This document shows positions 1-5,734 of a DNA stretch of 7,195 nucleotides, piece after piece; the first letter of the stretch is position 1, and each line of letters opens with the position of its first letter. Origin of the DNA: an uncultured Clostridia bacterium (GTDB lineage: Bacteria > Bacillota > Clostridia > Oscillospirales > Oscillospiraceae); assembly GCA_947169005.1 (NCBI GenBank), contig CAMVOG010000121.1, forward strand, positions 1 to 7,195. Reading direction: 5' to 3'. The notes under the pieces were generated by a model. The model saw only the letters and a list, made by a program, of their open reading frames with translations. It ran no database searches and had not been told where the DNA came from. The position numbers and the translations under genes are program-made.

Positions 1-29
1 AATGCCCCGCGGTGCGCCGATCCGACGGC

Positions 30-48
30 GGGCGCCCAAAGGGCGCCC
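30..48. repeat. Short GC palindrome (8-bp arms)
   Basis: GGGCGCCC at 30-37 and GGGCGCCC at 41-48 are separated by AAA. Each arm is itself palindromic, so the element can pair within or between arms on either strand. It lies about 200 bp beyond the stop of the last gene of the B12-linked cluster. There is no U-tract on either side, so I do not call it a terminator. It resembles the GC-rich intergenic hairpins common in high-GC Clostridia genomes, but that comparison is from general knowledge only. Confidence 0.55.
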
Positions 49-64
49 CTACGGGGACGCGTTT

Positions 65-143
65 TGTCATTCCGCGCGCAGCGAAGAATCTTATGCGCAG
101 CAGTGACGGAAACAAAGATCTTTCGACTCCGCTCAGGATGACA
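65..143. repeat. MITE-like imperfect inverted repeat
   Basis: The 79-bp element starts with TGTCATTCCG and ends with CAGGATGACA, so the outermost TGTCAT/ATGACA is an exact inverted repeat. Moving inward the arms stay similar but imperfect: GCAGCGAAGAATCTT on the left against AAAGATCTTTCGACTCCGC on the right. Whole-element folding would give a long hairpin with bulges. Elements ending in TGTCATYC are widespread non-coding dispersed repeats in many bacterial genomes (recalled, not searched). There is no open reading frame or transposase. It sits downstream of the 329-aa gene and might incidentally act as a transcript end. Confidence 0.6.
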
Positions 144-162
144 AATGAGGAGACGCGCCTGC

Positions 163-230
163 AACTAAGTACTGAGTACTAAGCACTAAGCACTGAGTAC
201 TATGCACTATCGCACTAAGCACTAAGTACC
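163..230. repeat. Degenerate heptamer tandem array (ACT/GAG type)
   Basis: About nine consecutive 7-bp units can be read: AACTAAG, TACTGAG, TACTAAG, CACTAAG, CACTGAG, TACTATG, CACTATC, then after one extra base CACTAAG, CACTAAG. The core ACT and a purine-rich tail are kept while the first and the fifth-to-sixth bases vary. The core of this array reappears in inverted orientation near 5492-5523, on the far side of the B12-linked cluster. No coding function is seen. Heptanucleotide STRR repeats of heterocystous cyanobacteria are a formal parallel. Confidence 0.75.
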
Positions 231-251
231 AATCACCAACGTCATTCCCCA

Positions 252-1241
252 TCACCCAAAGTTGCTGCCACCGATGTCGTCCCCCAGGTCGCAGGTGTAC
301 TGGAAGGCGATCACGTCCCCGGCCTCGGGGTAATACTGGCTGCAGCCGTAGTTGGGGAACCAGCCGTTCACGGCGTACATCCAGCCGGAGGAGCCGCCGC
401 AGTCCATTTCGTAGAGGTTGCCGATGCCCTCGATGTAGACGGTGCCGTAGGCGGGGGCCTCGGAATATTCCAGGTGCAGGCCGCTGTCCCGGGCGGCGCG
501 GCGCAGCAGGTCGAAGACGCTCTCGCCCTCCGTCAGCTCCAGCTCCGTGGGGGCGAGCATCCAGCCGTCCGCGGGGATCAGCTCGGTCTTGTCCGGGTCC
601 AGCCAGTCCATATGGTCCAGCACCGTGGCGCAGAAGACGGAAAGAGTCACCGTGGTGGGCGCTTCGGGCGCGGGCTCCGGCTCCGCGGGCGCGGGGGGCT
701 CCTCGGGAAGCGGCTGCGGGGCCTCCGTTTCCTCGGCGGCGTGGCCGGAGGAGACCTCCTCCTCCGGCTCCTGCCCGGCAGGGAGCGTCGGCTCCGCCTC
801 GGGAGCGGGTTCCGTTTCTGCTTGGGGCTCTGTCTCCGGGGCGGGCTCCTCCGTCACGGGGTCTTCCTCTACGGGCACGGGGTCTTCCTCTACGGGCACG
901 GGGTCTTCCTCTACGGGCGCGGGGTCTTCCTCTACGGGCGCGGGGTCTTCCTCTACGGGCGCGGGGGAGGGCTCCGCCTCCGCCTCGGCGGGCGGGGCGG
1001 CAGGCGTCTCCTCCGGGGCCGCTGCGGGCTCCGTTTCCGGGGGCTCCGTCTCCGGGGCGGCGGCCTCCGGGGCCGTTTCCTCCGCCGCCGTGTTCTCTCC
1101 CTGGGGGGCGGCCTCCTCCCGGGCGCTTACGCTCCAGCCCCGGTTGGCCGGGCTGCTCCCGCCGAAGTAAAAGGCGGCGGCCAGCGCCAGCACGATCACC
1201 ACCGGCAGAATCACTTTCCATTTGTTCTTTTTAAACCACAT
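252..1241 (-). CDS. Membrane-anchored DUF4430 (transcobalamin C-terminal-like) protein
   Basis: This is a 329-aa protein, probably a membrane-tethered extracellular ligand-binding protein. Residues 9-27 form a hydrophobic helix after a basic start (MWFKKNKWK), and no signal-peptidase site is obvious, so an N-in/C-out membrane anchor is likely. Residues about 42-196 are an extremely acidic Pro/Glu/Ala stalk, including five tandem 7-aa units (APVEEDP or VPVEEDP, 94-128). Residues about 197-329 match the DUF4430 family, which resembles the beta domain of transcobalamin and intrinsic factor. The signature is SGWMYAVNGWFPNYG (285-299) followed by AGDVIAFQYTCDLG. Cysteines 204, 281, 300 and 317 could form disulfides outside the cell. 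The gene starts 18 bp after the stop of the 518-aa barrel gene, with AGAGGAAG 9 nt before its ATG, so the two are almost certainly co-transcribed. Cobalamin binding is inferred from the riboswitch and the domain partner; other DUF4430 proteins may bind other ligands. Confidence 0.88.
   Translation of the reverse strand: MWFKKNKWKVILPVVIVLALAAAFYFGGSSPANRGWSVSAREEAAPQGENTAAEETAPEAAAPETEPPETEPAAAPEETPAAPPAEAEAEPSPAPVEEDPAPVEEDPAPVEEDPVPVEEDPVPVEEDPVTEEPAPETEPQAETEPAPEAEPTLPAGQEPEEEVSSGHAAEETEAPQPLPEEPPAPAEPEPAPEAPTTVTLSVFCATVLDHMDWLDPDKTELIPADGWMLAPTELELTEGESVFDLLRRAARDSGLHLEYSEAPAYGTVYIEGIGNLYEMDCGGSSGWMYAVNGWFPNYGCSQYYPEAGDVIAFQYTCDLGDDIGGSNFG
858..962 (-). repeat. Five 21-bp coding tandem repeats (PVEEDP stalk)
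   Basis: Five head-to-tail 21-bp units at 858-878, 879-899, 900-920, 921-941 and 942-962 differ only at one position (CAC against CGC at the end of the plus-strand unit), giving VPVEEDP or APVEEDP. Because 21 is a multiple of three, unit gain or loss keeps the reading frame. It lies in the Pro/Glu-rich spacer between the membrane helix and the DUF4430 domain. Near identity implies recent expansion by slippage or recombination. Confidence 0.93.
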
Positions 1242-1259
1242 CTTGCAAATCTTCCTCTG

Positions 1260-2816
1260 CTATTCTATCGTTCCGGCTTGCTGCAGTAAAGAGTAAAGCA
1301 TATCCGCGATCTCCCAGCGGAGGATGGGCTGCTTCGGGCACAGCGCCCCCTCCGGTTTGAAGATCTCCTCCTCCACGCAGAAGGCCAGGGAGGGGAGGGC
1401 CCAGTCGGCAGCCTCGCCCGCGTCGGCGTAGACGCTGAGGGCGGCGGGGTCCCCGACGCCGGAGAAGCCGCAGAGCTTCGCGGCCCGGGCGATCATGGTG
1501 GCGGCCTCCTGGCGGGTGATGGTCCCATTGGGGTTGAAGGAAGCAGCGGAAACGCCGTTGACGATGCCCACGCGGCTGGCGGTGCCCACATAGGGGGCAA
1601 ACCAGGCTGTATCGGGCACGTCCGCGAAGGCGTAGCTGCTTTTGGGCGAGAGGCCCAGGCCACGGACGATGATGGCGGCAAACTGGGCGCGGGTCATGCT
1701 CGCGTCCGGCTCAAAGAGGGCGTCCGTCATGCCGTGGATGATGGCCCGCTCCGCCAGGGCCTCGATAACCGCCTGGGCCGGGTGCCCGGCGATATCCGCA
1801 AAGCTCTTGCAGGGCCAGGTCACGGGCACGGGCGTTACCACGGCGGCCCGGGCGTCCAGCACGGAGCGCAGGGCGTAGACCCCGTCCAGCCCGGCGCGGA
1901 AGCGCTTCACTGCCGTCAGAGCCAGGGCCGCCTGCTGGGTCGCCATCAGATTGGAGCCCGTCTGCATGGTGTGGCGGAAGCTGCCGTCCTCCATGCGGTA
2001 GGAAAGCAGGGCGTTCAGAAGGGAAACGCCCCCATTGAAGCGGGGCTCCTCCGGCCCCAGGCCCAGGGCGCAGAGTGCCAGGATCACCTGGCAGGTGCTT
2101 TCGGCGTTCTCCACGTCCATGGAGCACCAGCTTCCGTTTTTGGTCCGGGCGGAGGCCAGCCAGTCCAGCCCCCGCTCCACGGCGGCGGCCACCCTGGGCT
2201 GGTCCCGGTAAGGGGCCAGGGCCTGGAGCGCCATGGCGGTGAGGTCCACGTCCGGGTCCTTGGAAAGGGCCCAGCCGCCGCTCTCCTGCTGCACCTCCAG
2301 GATGCGCTCCACGTAGAGCTGGCGGGTGGCCTGGGTGGCTCCCTCGGGAGCCTTGGGAACGTCGTAGCCCGCGCTGTCCAGGGCGATCAGCGCCCAGATG
2401 GGGCCGTTCACACCCTGGTAGGCGGTCTTTTCCGCGTCCGCCAGGGGGGCGGTGAGATCGTAGTCCGCGTAGTCCCGGGGGTCGATGCCCAGGGCCGTGA
2501 GGCTGAGGATCACCCGGGAGTTGTCGCTGTACTTGCGGGGGTGCAGCACGCCCTCCTTGGCGGTCACGGCGGCCTCCACCCGCTCCAGATAGGCGGAAAG
2601 GTAGTCCTCCGGCACGTCCCAGCCGCAGCGGAGCATGACGAAGGGCACCCAGTCCCCGCCGATGGCGTCCACCCCCGGGGCGGGCACGGTTTCGTACAGG
2701 TAGGCGCAGACGGCCTCCGCCGCCTCGTCCACCGTTACGCCGGCGGCCAGGGCCGCGGGGCAGAGGGCCAGCAGCAGCGCGGCGGCCAGCAGCAGGAAAA
2801 GCAGTTTCGTTTTCAT
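1260..2816 (-). CDS. SLH-anchored alpha/alpha-barrel (transcobalamin-alpha/prenyltransferase-like) surface protein
   Basis: The 518-aa product is exported and held to the cell wall. Residues 1-24 are a signal peptide with cleavage likely after ALA; a Cys at 19 lacks a good lipobox because Leu precedes it. Residues about 27-325 are helical-hairpin repeats of the alpha6/alpha6-barrel superfamily shared by squalene cyclases, prenyltransferase beta subunits and the alpha domain of intrinsic factor/transcobalamin. Visible repeats are ESGGWALSKDPDVDLTAMAL (178-197), NGSWCSMDVENAESTCQVIL (227-246) and DGSFRHTMQTGSNLMATQQA (277-296). I see no DxDD protonation motif as in squalene cyclases, which argues for binding rather than catalysis. 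Residues 338-385, 396-445 and about 461-511 are three SLH domains; the first two keep TRAQ/TRQE, the third is degenerate (LRWE). ATG at 2816 follows GGAGG by 7 nt. It lies between the repeat protein and the DUF4430 protein, with which it likely forms a functional pair. Ligand identity is inferred. Confidence 0.88.
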   Translation of the reverse strand: MKTKLLFLLLAAALLLALCPAALAAGVTVDEAAEAVCAYLYETVPAPGVDAIGGDWVPFVMLRCGWDVPEDYLSAYLERVEAAVTAKEGVLHPRKYSDNSRVILSLTALGIDPRDYADYDLTAPLADAEKTAYQGVNGPIWALIALDSAGYDVPKAPEGATQATRQLYVERILEVQQESGGWALSKDPDVDLTAMALQALAPYRDQPRVAAAVERGLDWLASARTKNGSWCSMDVENAESTCQVILALCALGLGPEEPRFNGGVSLLNALLSYRMEDGSFRHTMQTGSNLMATQQAALALTAVKRFRAGLDGVYALRSVLDARAAVVTPVPVTWPCKSFADIAGHPAQAVIEALAERAIIHGMTDALFEPDASMTRAQFAAIIVRGLGLSPKSSYAFADVPDTAWFAPYVGTASRVGIVNGVSAASFNPNGTITRQEAATMIARAAKLCGFSGVGDPAALSVYADAGEAADWALPSLAFCVEEEIFKPEGALCPKQPILRWEIADMLYSLLQQAGTIE

Positions 2817-2833
2817 AAGGGGGCCTCCGTTGG

Positions 2834-2898
2834 AAAGATTAAAGATTAAAGATTAAAGATTAAAGTTTAAAGCAGGCGCTCCTTAAACTTTAATCTTT
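2834..2898. repeat. AAAGATT heptamer array with inverted arm
   Basis: Four exact AAAGATT units (2834-2861) are followed by AAAGTTT and a partial unit. After a 12-bp spacer the exact reverse complement of 2855-2870 appears at 2883-2898, a 16-bp perfect inverted repeat. In the operon transcript this makes an AU-rich hairpin between the 712-aa and 518-aa genes, ending close to the GGAGG ribosome site at 2824-2828. It may modulate mRNA decay or translation of the downstream gene. Further heptamer-like TTTAAA words continue to about 2910. Confidence 0.8.
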
Positions 2899-2913
2899 AC
2901 CCTTTAAACTCGC

Positions 2914-2947
2914 GCAAGGGGGCGCGCCTCTCGGCGCGTCCCCTTGC
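2914..2947 (-). terminator. Strong intercistronic GC hairpin (partial terminator or mRNA stabiliser)
   Basis: A 15-bp stem with one internal mismatch (arms 2914-2928 and 2933-2947) closes a four-base loop (GAGA in the transcript). It begins 10 nt after the TAA of the 712-aa gene. The following bases, GCGAGTTTAAAGGG, lack a proper U-tract. Complete termination is therefore doubtful. Reduced readthrough or 3'-end protection of the first cistron is more plausible, giving more of the repeat protein than of the two downstream proteins. Confidence 0.55.
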
Positions 2948-2957
2948 CGGAAAAAAC

Positions 2958-5096
2958 TTACGCTTGACGATACAGGAAGGTCACGATGTGCGCGCGGGAG
3001 CAGAGGGTATCGGGAGCAAACTCCGTCTCGCTGACGCCCTTGGTCACGCCCTGCTCGGCGGCCCAGGCCACGGCGGGGGCGTAAGCCGCGTCGGCGGCCA
3101 CATCGGTGAAGGGCTGGGCGGCGGAGGCGGCGGGAGAGCCCGCGGCCTTCCACAGCAGCTCCACGGCCAGGGCGCGGGTGCAGGGCTCCTCCGCCCGGAA
3201 GCTCTCGGCGGTCACGATGCCCTTCTCCAGGGCCCAGCGCAGGGCGGCGGCGTAGTAAGCGTCCTCAGCCACGCCCGCGGGCAGCTCGGCGGCAGCCTCG
3301 GGGCAGCCGGCGGCTCTGTGGGCGAAGGTGATGATCTCCGCCACGGTGCAGGTGGCGTCAGGATCGAAGAGGGTCTCGGTCTTGCCGGTGGTGACGCCCT
3401 TTTCCACGGCCCAGCTCACGGCCTTGAAGTACCAGGCGTTGGGGGCCACGTCCTCAAAGGCCTGCTCATACTTGAAGGTGATGGCATAGAGGGTGCTGCT
3501 GTTCCAGTTTTCGTCGTAGGGGGTCTGCACCTGGATGAAGTCGGGGGTGCCGTCAGCGTTGGCGTCCACCTTCACGGTGGTGGTGGCAAGGCCCTGGAAC
3601 TCCTGGCCGTTGGCCAGAGCGCCGTCCAGATAGACGTTGCCGGGCATGTAGTTGTAGGCCAGGCGCTCCTCACCGAAGGCCAGGTCCACGGTCTCGGCGT
3701 CGTAGGGAATGGTGAAGGTGTAGACCACGACGGGGGCCGCAGGAGCCATGTCGTTCAGCTCAGCGTCCCAGGCATAGGGGGTATAGCCGCCCTTGGTGAC
3801 GACGGGGGAGGCCAGGGGCTTGCCATCAATCAAAGCGTAGAAATCGCTGGGATCGGGATAGCGGAAGCTGATGGCGTAGAGGGTGGTGCTGTTCCAGTTC
3901 TCGTCGTAGGGGGTCTGGACCTGGATGAAGTCGGGGGTGCCGTCGGCGTTGGCGTCCACCTTCACGGTGAAGGAGCAGACGCCCTCAAACTCCTGGCCGT
4001 TGGCCAGGGCACCGTCCAGGTACTGGTTGCCGGGCATGTAGTTGTAGGCCAGCCGCTCCTCGGGGAAGGTGATGTTCACGGTCTCGGCGTCCAGGGGGAT
4101 CTCCAGGTAGTACACGGGCACCGCGTCCACGGGGACCATGTCGTTCGCGGCAGCGTCCCAGGCGTAGGGAACGTAACCGGCGGGGTCAACCACGGGCTCG
4201 TCCAGAGCGCCGCTCTCCAGGGAGGCGGTGAACTCGGCGGCGGGATAGCGGAAGCTGATGGCGTAGAGAGTGGTGGAATTCCAGTTTTCATCATAGGGGG
4301 TCTGGACCTGGACGTAGTCCATGTACCCGTCCTTGTTGGCGTCGATCTTCACGGTGAAGAAGGACTTGCCCTCAAACTCGCCGCCGTTGGCGAGGGCGCC
4401 CTCCAGATAGACGTTGCCGGGCATGTAGTTATAGGCCAGGCGCTCGTCCTGGAAGCCCAGGTCCACGGTCTCGGTGCCGAAGGGCACGGTGAACACGAAC
4501 ACGGGCACCGGGTCGGCGGGGACCATCTCGCCGGAGGCGGCGTCATAGGCATAGGGGGTGTAGCCGCCCTGGAGAATGGCGGGGTCGTCCAGCAGCAGGC
4601 CGTCGATGGAAGCGCCGAAGGGGGCCTGCTCATAGATGAAGTGGATGGCGTACAGGGTGGTGCTGTTCCAGTTCTCGTCATAGGGGGTCTGGACCTGGAG
4701 GTAGTCGGGCTGCCCGTCCACGTTGGCGTCCACGGTCACGGTGAAGGAGCTGACGCCCTCAAACTCCTGGCCGTTGGCCAGCGCGCCCGCCAGGTAGACG
4801 TTGCCGGGCATGTAGTTGTAGGCCAGCCGCTCCTCGGTGAAGCTCACCTCCACGGTCTCGGCGCTGTAGGGCACGGTGACCTCGTAAACGGTCACGGCGT
4901 CCACGGGGACCATGTTGCCGCTGGCGGCGTCATAGGCATAGGGGACGTAGCCGCCCTCCACGGTGTTCGTCACGGCGAGTTCCACGCCGCGGGCCGTGAC
5001 CTTGAAGGGCTGGGCCGCCTCATCCGCCAGGACCGCCGGGGCCAGGCAGAGAAGCATTGCGAGGACCAGGATCATGCTGAGAATGCGCTTTTTCAA
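2958..5096 (-). CDS. B12-riboswitch-controlled SLH surface protein with four ~129-aa repeats
   Basis: A secreted 712-aa protein of unrecognised family. Residues 1-24 are a signal peptide (KKR, hydrophobic core, cleavage after AVLA). Residues about 28-156, 159-285, 288-414 and 418-544 are four tandem repeats. Each carries GGYxPYAxDA, then EERLAYNYMPGN (DERL in repeat 2), then a DxNxDGxxD loop, then QVQTPYDENWNSTTLYAI. The DxNxDGxxD loop resembles EF-hand or thrombospondin-type calcium loops. Alternating hydrophobic patterns suggest beta-sandwich folds. Residues 546-592, 606-650 and 663-708 are three SLH domains with altered TRAE motifs (TVAE, TRAL, SRAH), which would bind a secondary cell-wall polymer. 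The start is the TTG at 5096, 8 nt after AAGGAGG; the frame is open upstream only because it runs through the riboswitch. It is the first gene after a cobalamin riboswitch, so it should be made when B12 is scarce. A corrinoid-related surface role is inferred; a structural S-layer role is the main alternative. Confidence 0.85.
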   Translation of the reverse strand: MKKRILSMILVLAMLLCLAPAVLADEAAQPFKVTARGVELAVTNTVEGGYVPYAYDAASGNMVPVDAVTVYEVTVPYSAETVEVSFTEERLAYNYMPGNVYLAGALANGQEFEGVSSFTVTVDANVDGQPDYLQVQTPYDENWNSTTLYAIHFIYEQAPFGASIDGLLLDDPAILQGGYTPYAYDAASGEMVPADPVPVFVFTVPFGTETVDLGFQDERLAYNYMPGNVYLEGALANGGEFEGKSFFTVKIDANKDGYMDYVQVQTPYDENWNSTTLYAISFRYPAAEFTASLESGALDEPVVDPAGYVPYAWDAAANDMVPVDAVPVYYLEIPLDAETVNITFPEERLAYNYMPGNQYLDGALANGQEFEGVCSFTVKVDANADGTPDFIQVQTPYDENWNSTTLYAISFRYPDPSDFYALIDGKPLASPVVTKGGYTPYAWDAELNDMAPAAPVVVYTFTIPYDAETVDLAFGEERLAYNYMPGNVYLDGALANGQEFQGLATTTVKVDANADGTPDFIQVQTPYDENWNSSTLYAITFKYEQAFEDVAPNAWYFKAVSWAVEKGVTTGKTETLFDPDATCTVAEIITFAHRAAGCPEAAAELPAGVAEDAYYAAALRWALEKGIVTAESFRAEEPCTRALAVELLWKAAGSPAASAAQPFTDVAADAAYAPAVAWAAEQGVTKGVSETEFAPDTLCSRAHIVTFLYRQA
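3465..5015 (-). repeat. Four tandem ~387-bp coding repeats
   Basis: Approximate unit limits are 4629-5015, 4242-4622, 3855-4235 and 3465-3845. The anchor LAYNYMPGN recurs at residues 91, 220, 349 and 479, a period of 129-130 aa. The DENWNS-to-DAN blocks are also very similar at DNA level, especially between units 3 and 4. Unit starts and the TVxV strands diverge more. This points to duplication followed by selection or gene conversion on the second half of each unit. Confidence 0.93.
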
Positions 5097-5104
5097 TGCA
5101 GGTT

Positions 5105-5111
5105 CCTCCTT
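5105..5111 (-). promoter_or_regulatory. Ribosome binding site that fixes the TTG start
   Basis: AAGGAGG reads 5111 to 5105 on the minus strand, followed by 8 nt (AACCTGCA) and TTG-AAA-AAG. This is an ideal Shine-Dalgarno and spacing. The next in-frame ATG (residue 8) would remove the basic n-region of the signal peptide. The site lies beyond the terminator hairpin, so it is present only in read-through transcripts and is not itself buried in the hairpin. Confidence 0.9.
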
Positions 5112-5123
5112 GAAATAGTGTGT

Positions 5124-5163
5124 TGAAAGAAACGGCTGCGGCGCAAAAGTGCGCCGCAGCCGT
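5124..5163 (-). terminator. Riboswitch expression-platform terminator
   Basis: A perfect 14-bp stem (arms 5150-5163 and 5132-5145; ACGGCTGCGGCGCA pairs with its reverse complement) closes a 4-nt loop. The stem's last base and the following bases read TTTCTTTC in the transcript, a slightly interrupted U-tract. It lies 37 nt after the aptamer P1 and 21 nt before the ribosome site, so the natural model is transcription termination when cobalamin is bound. A rival 6-bp pairing, CCGCAG (5171-5176) with CTGCGG inside the terminator arm (5154-5159), is a candidate antiterminator. Confidence 0.85.
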
Positions 5164-5200
5164 CTGATTCCTGCGGAGTTCGCGGCCCGTGCCGCGTCGT

Positions 5201-5400
5201 CTGCTGCCAAGTCTCCTGACTTCGGGCGGTAGGGGAGGGGCCTCCCTGCGCCCGCCGCCCTACCTTCTCACGCAAAAGCGCAATGGCCGCCTTTCGGCGC
5301 GGGCCGCGGGCTCCCACCCATACAGTTTACGGGATCAAGTGCCGGATTCCCACCGGCTTCCTTCTGACCCGCAGCCAGCGAAGGCGGCGGGCGGCAGCAG
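5201..5400 (-). ncRNA. Cobalamin (B12) riboswitch aptamer
   Basis: Read on the minus strand, CTGCTGCC (5400-5393) and GGCAGCAG (5208-5201) form a perfect 8-bp closing P1 stem. Between them are the conserved elements in the right order: GGAAGCCGGTGGGAATCCGG, then the TCCCGTAAACTGTA element, then a GC-rich variable arm (GGTAGGG with CCCTACC), then the B12 box AAGTCAGGAGACTTGGC at 5206-5222. This is the canonical cobalamin riboswitch layout known from btu and cob leaders, where binding adenosylcobalamin or related corrinoids turns expression off. It controls the 712-aa gene and probably the two downstream genes. Confidence 0.95.
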
Positions 5401-5422
5401 AAGGGGGTGTTTTTCTCCCCAT

Positions 5423-5451
5423 ATCATAGCATAGACCGGGGAAATTGTCAA
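5423..5451 (-). promoter_or_regulatory. Sigma-A type promoter of the riboswitch operon
   Basis: The -35 is TTGACA (5451-5446), a perfect consensus, and the -10 is TATGAT (5428-5423), one mismatch from TATAAT, with exactly 17 bp between them. Start is expected near 5416, about 16 nt before the aptamer P1 stem. An AT-rich CTTTTTAAA just upstream of the -35 could serve as an UP-like element. With so strong a promoter, control is presumably left mostly to the riboswitch. Confidence 0.92.
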
Positions 5452-5463
5452 TTTAAAAAGAAA

Positions 5464-5716
5464 GGGAGCAGGGAGCAGGGAACAAGGCAGCAGTGCGATA
5501 GTGCATTGTGCATAGTACTCAGTACTCAGGACTTAGGACTCAGGGCAGCAGGGCTCAGGGCACAGGGAACAGGGCTCAGGGCTCAGGCAACAGGGCACAG
5601 GGCACAGGGCACAGGGCTCAGGGCACAGGGCACAGGGCTCAGGGAACAGGGCACAGGGCTCAGGCAACAGGGTTCAGGGAGCAGGGCTCTGCTTATGCAA
5701 CAGGGAACAGGGCAAA
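5464..5716. repeat. Long degenerate heptamer array (CAGGGNN / AGTACTC types)
   Basis: About 250 bp of 7-bp units occupy most of the gene-free stretch between rpoC and the riboswitch promoter. From about 5543 on, the units are CAGGGCT, CAGGGCA, CAGGGAA, CAGGCAA or CAGGGTT, more than twenty in a row with few breaks. At 5492-5543 they grade through AGTGCGA, AGTACTC, AGGACTT and AGGACTC into AGGGCTC, so two apparent repeat families form one continuum. Open frames through it are repetitive artefacts (QGTGLRA-like), and no gene is seen. Confidence 0.85.
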
Positions 5717-5734
5717 CGTACCCTGTTCCCTGTT
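5699..5734. repeat. Perfect 14-bp inverted repeat downstream of rpoC
   Basis: AACAGGGAACAGGG (5699-5712) faces its exact reverse complement (5721-5734) across an 8-bp spacer. A second inverted pair, CAGGCAACAG (5661-5670) with CTGTTGCCTG (5751-5760), encloses it. It begins about 30 bp after the rpoC stop, and in the transcript it would fold into a stable hairpin, but no U-tract follows. It is built from the same heptamers as the array, in reversed orientation, and may serve as the 3' end of the rpoBC transcript. Confidence 0.75.

Noticed and set aside
133..1221. 362-codon minus-strand open frame with Arg/Gly-rich product
   Set aside because: It is an out-of-frame shadow of the DUF4430 gene that continues into the heptamer array; its composition is typical of a GC-rich shifted frame.
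2742..2816. Lipoprotein signal on the 518-aa protein (Cys at residue 19)
   Set aside because: The residue before Cys is Leu rather than Gly/Ala/Ser, and a good ALA cleavage site follows, so ordinary signal peptidase processing fits better.
1260..2816. Active squalene or terpene cyclase
   Set aside because: The barrel repeats match the superfamily, but no DxDD motif is seen, and the SLH anchors, DUF4430 neighbour and B12 control point to a binding role.
2964..5126. 720-codon plus-strand open frame
   Set aside because: It is antisense to the SLH repeat protein, its Gly/Val/His-rich translation follows the repeats of the real gene, and it shows no signal peptide or domain.
5097..5210. N-terminal extension of the 712-aa protein to an upstream TTG
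   Set aside because: The extension is the riboswitch 3' end and terminator hairpin. A perfect ribosome site and signal peptide place the start at 5096.
5464..5716. CRISPR array
   Set aside because: Units are only 7 bp with no unique spacers of constant length, and no cas gene is present.
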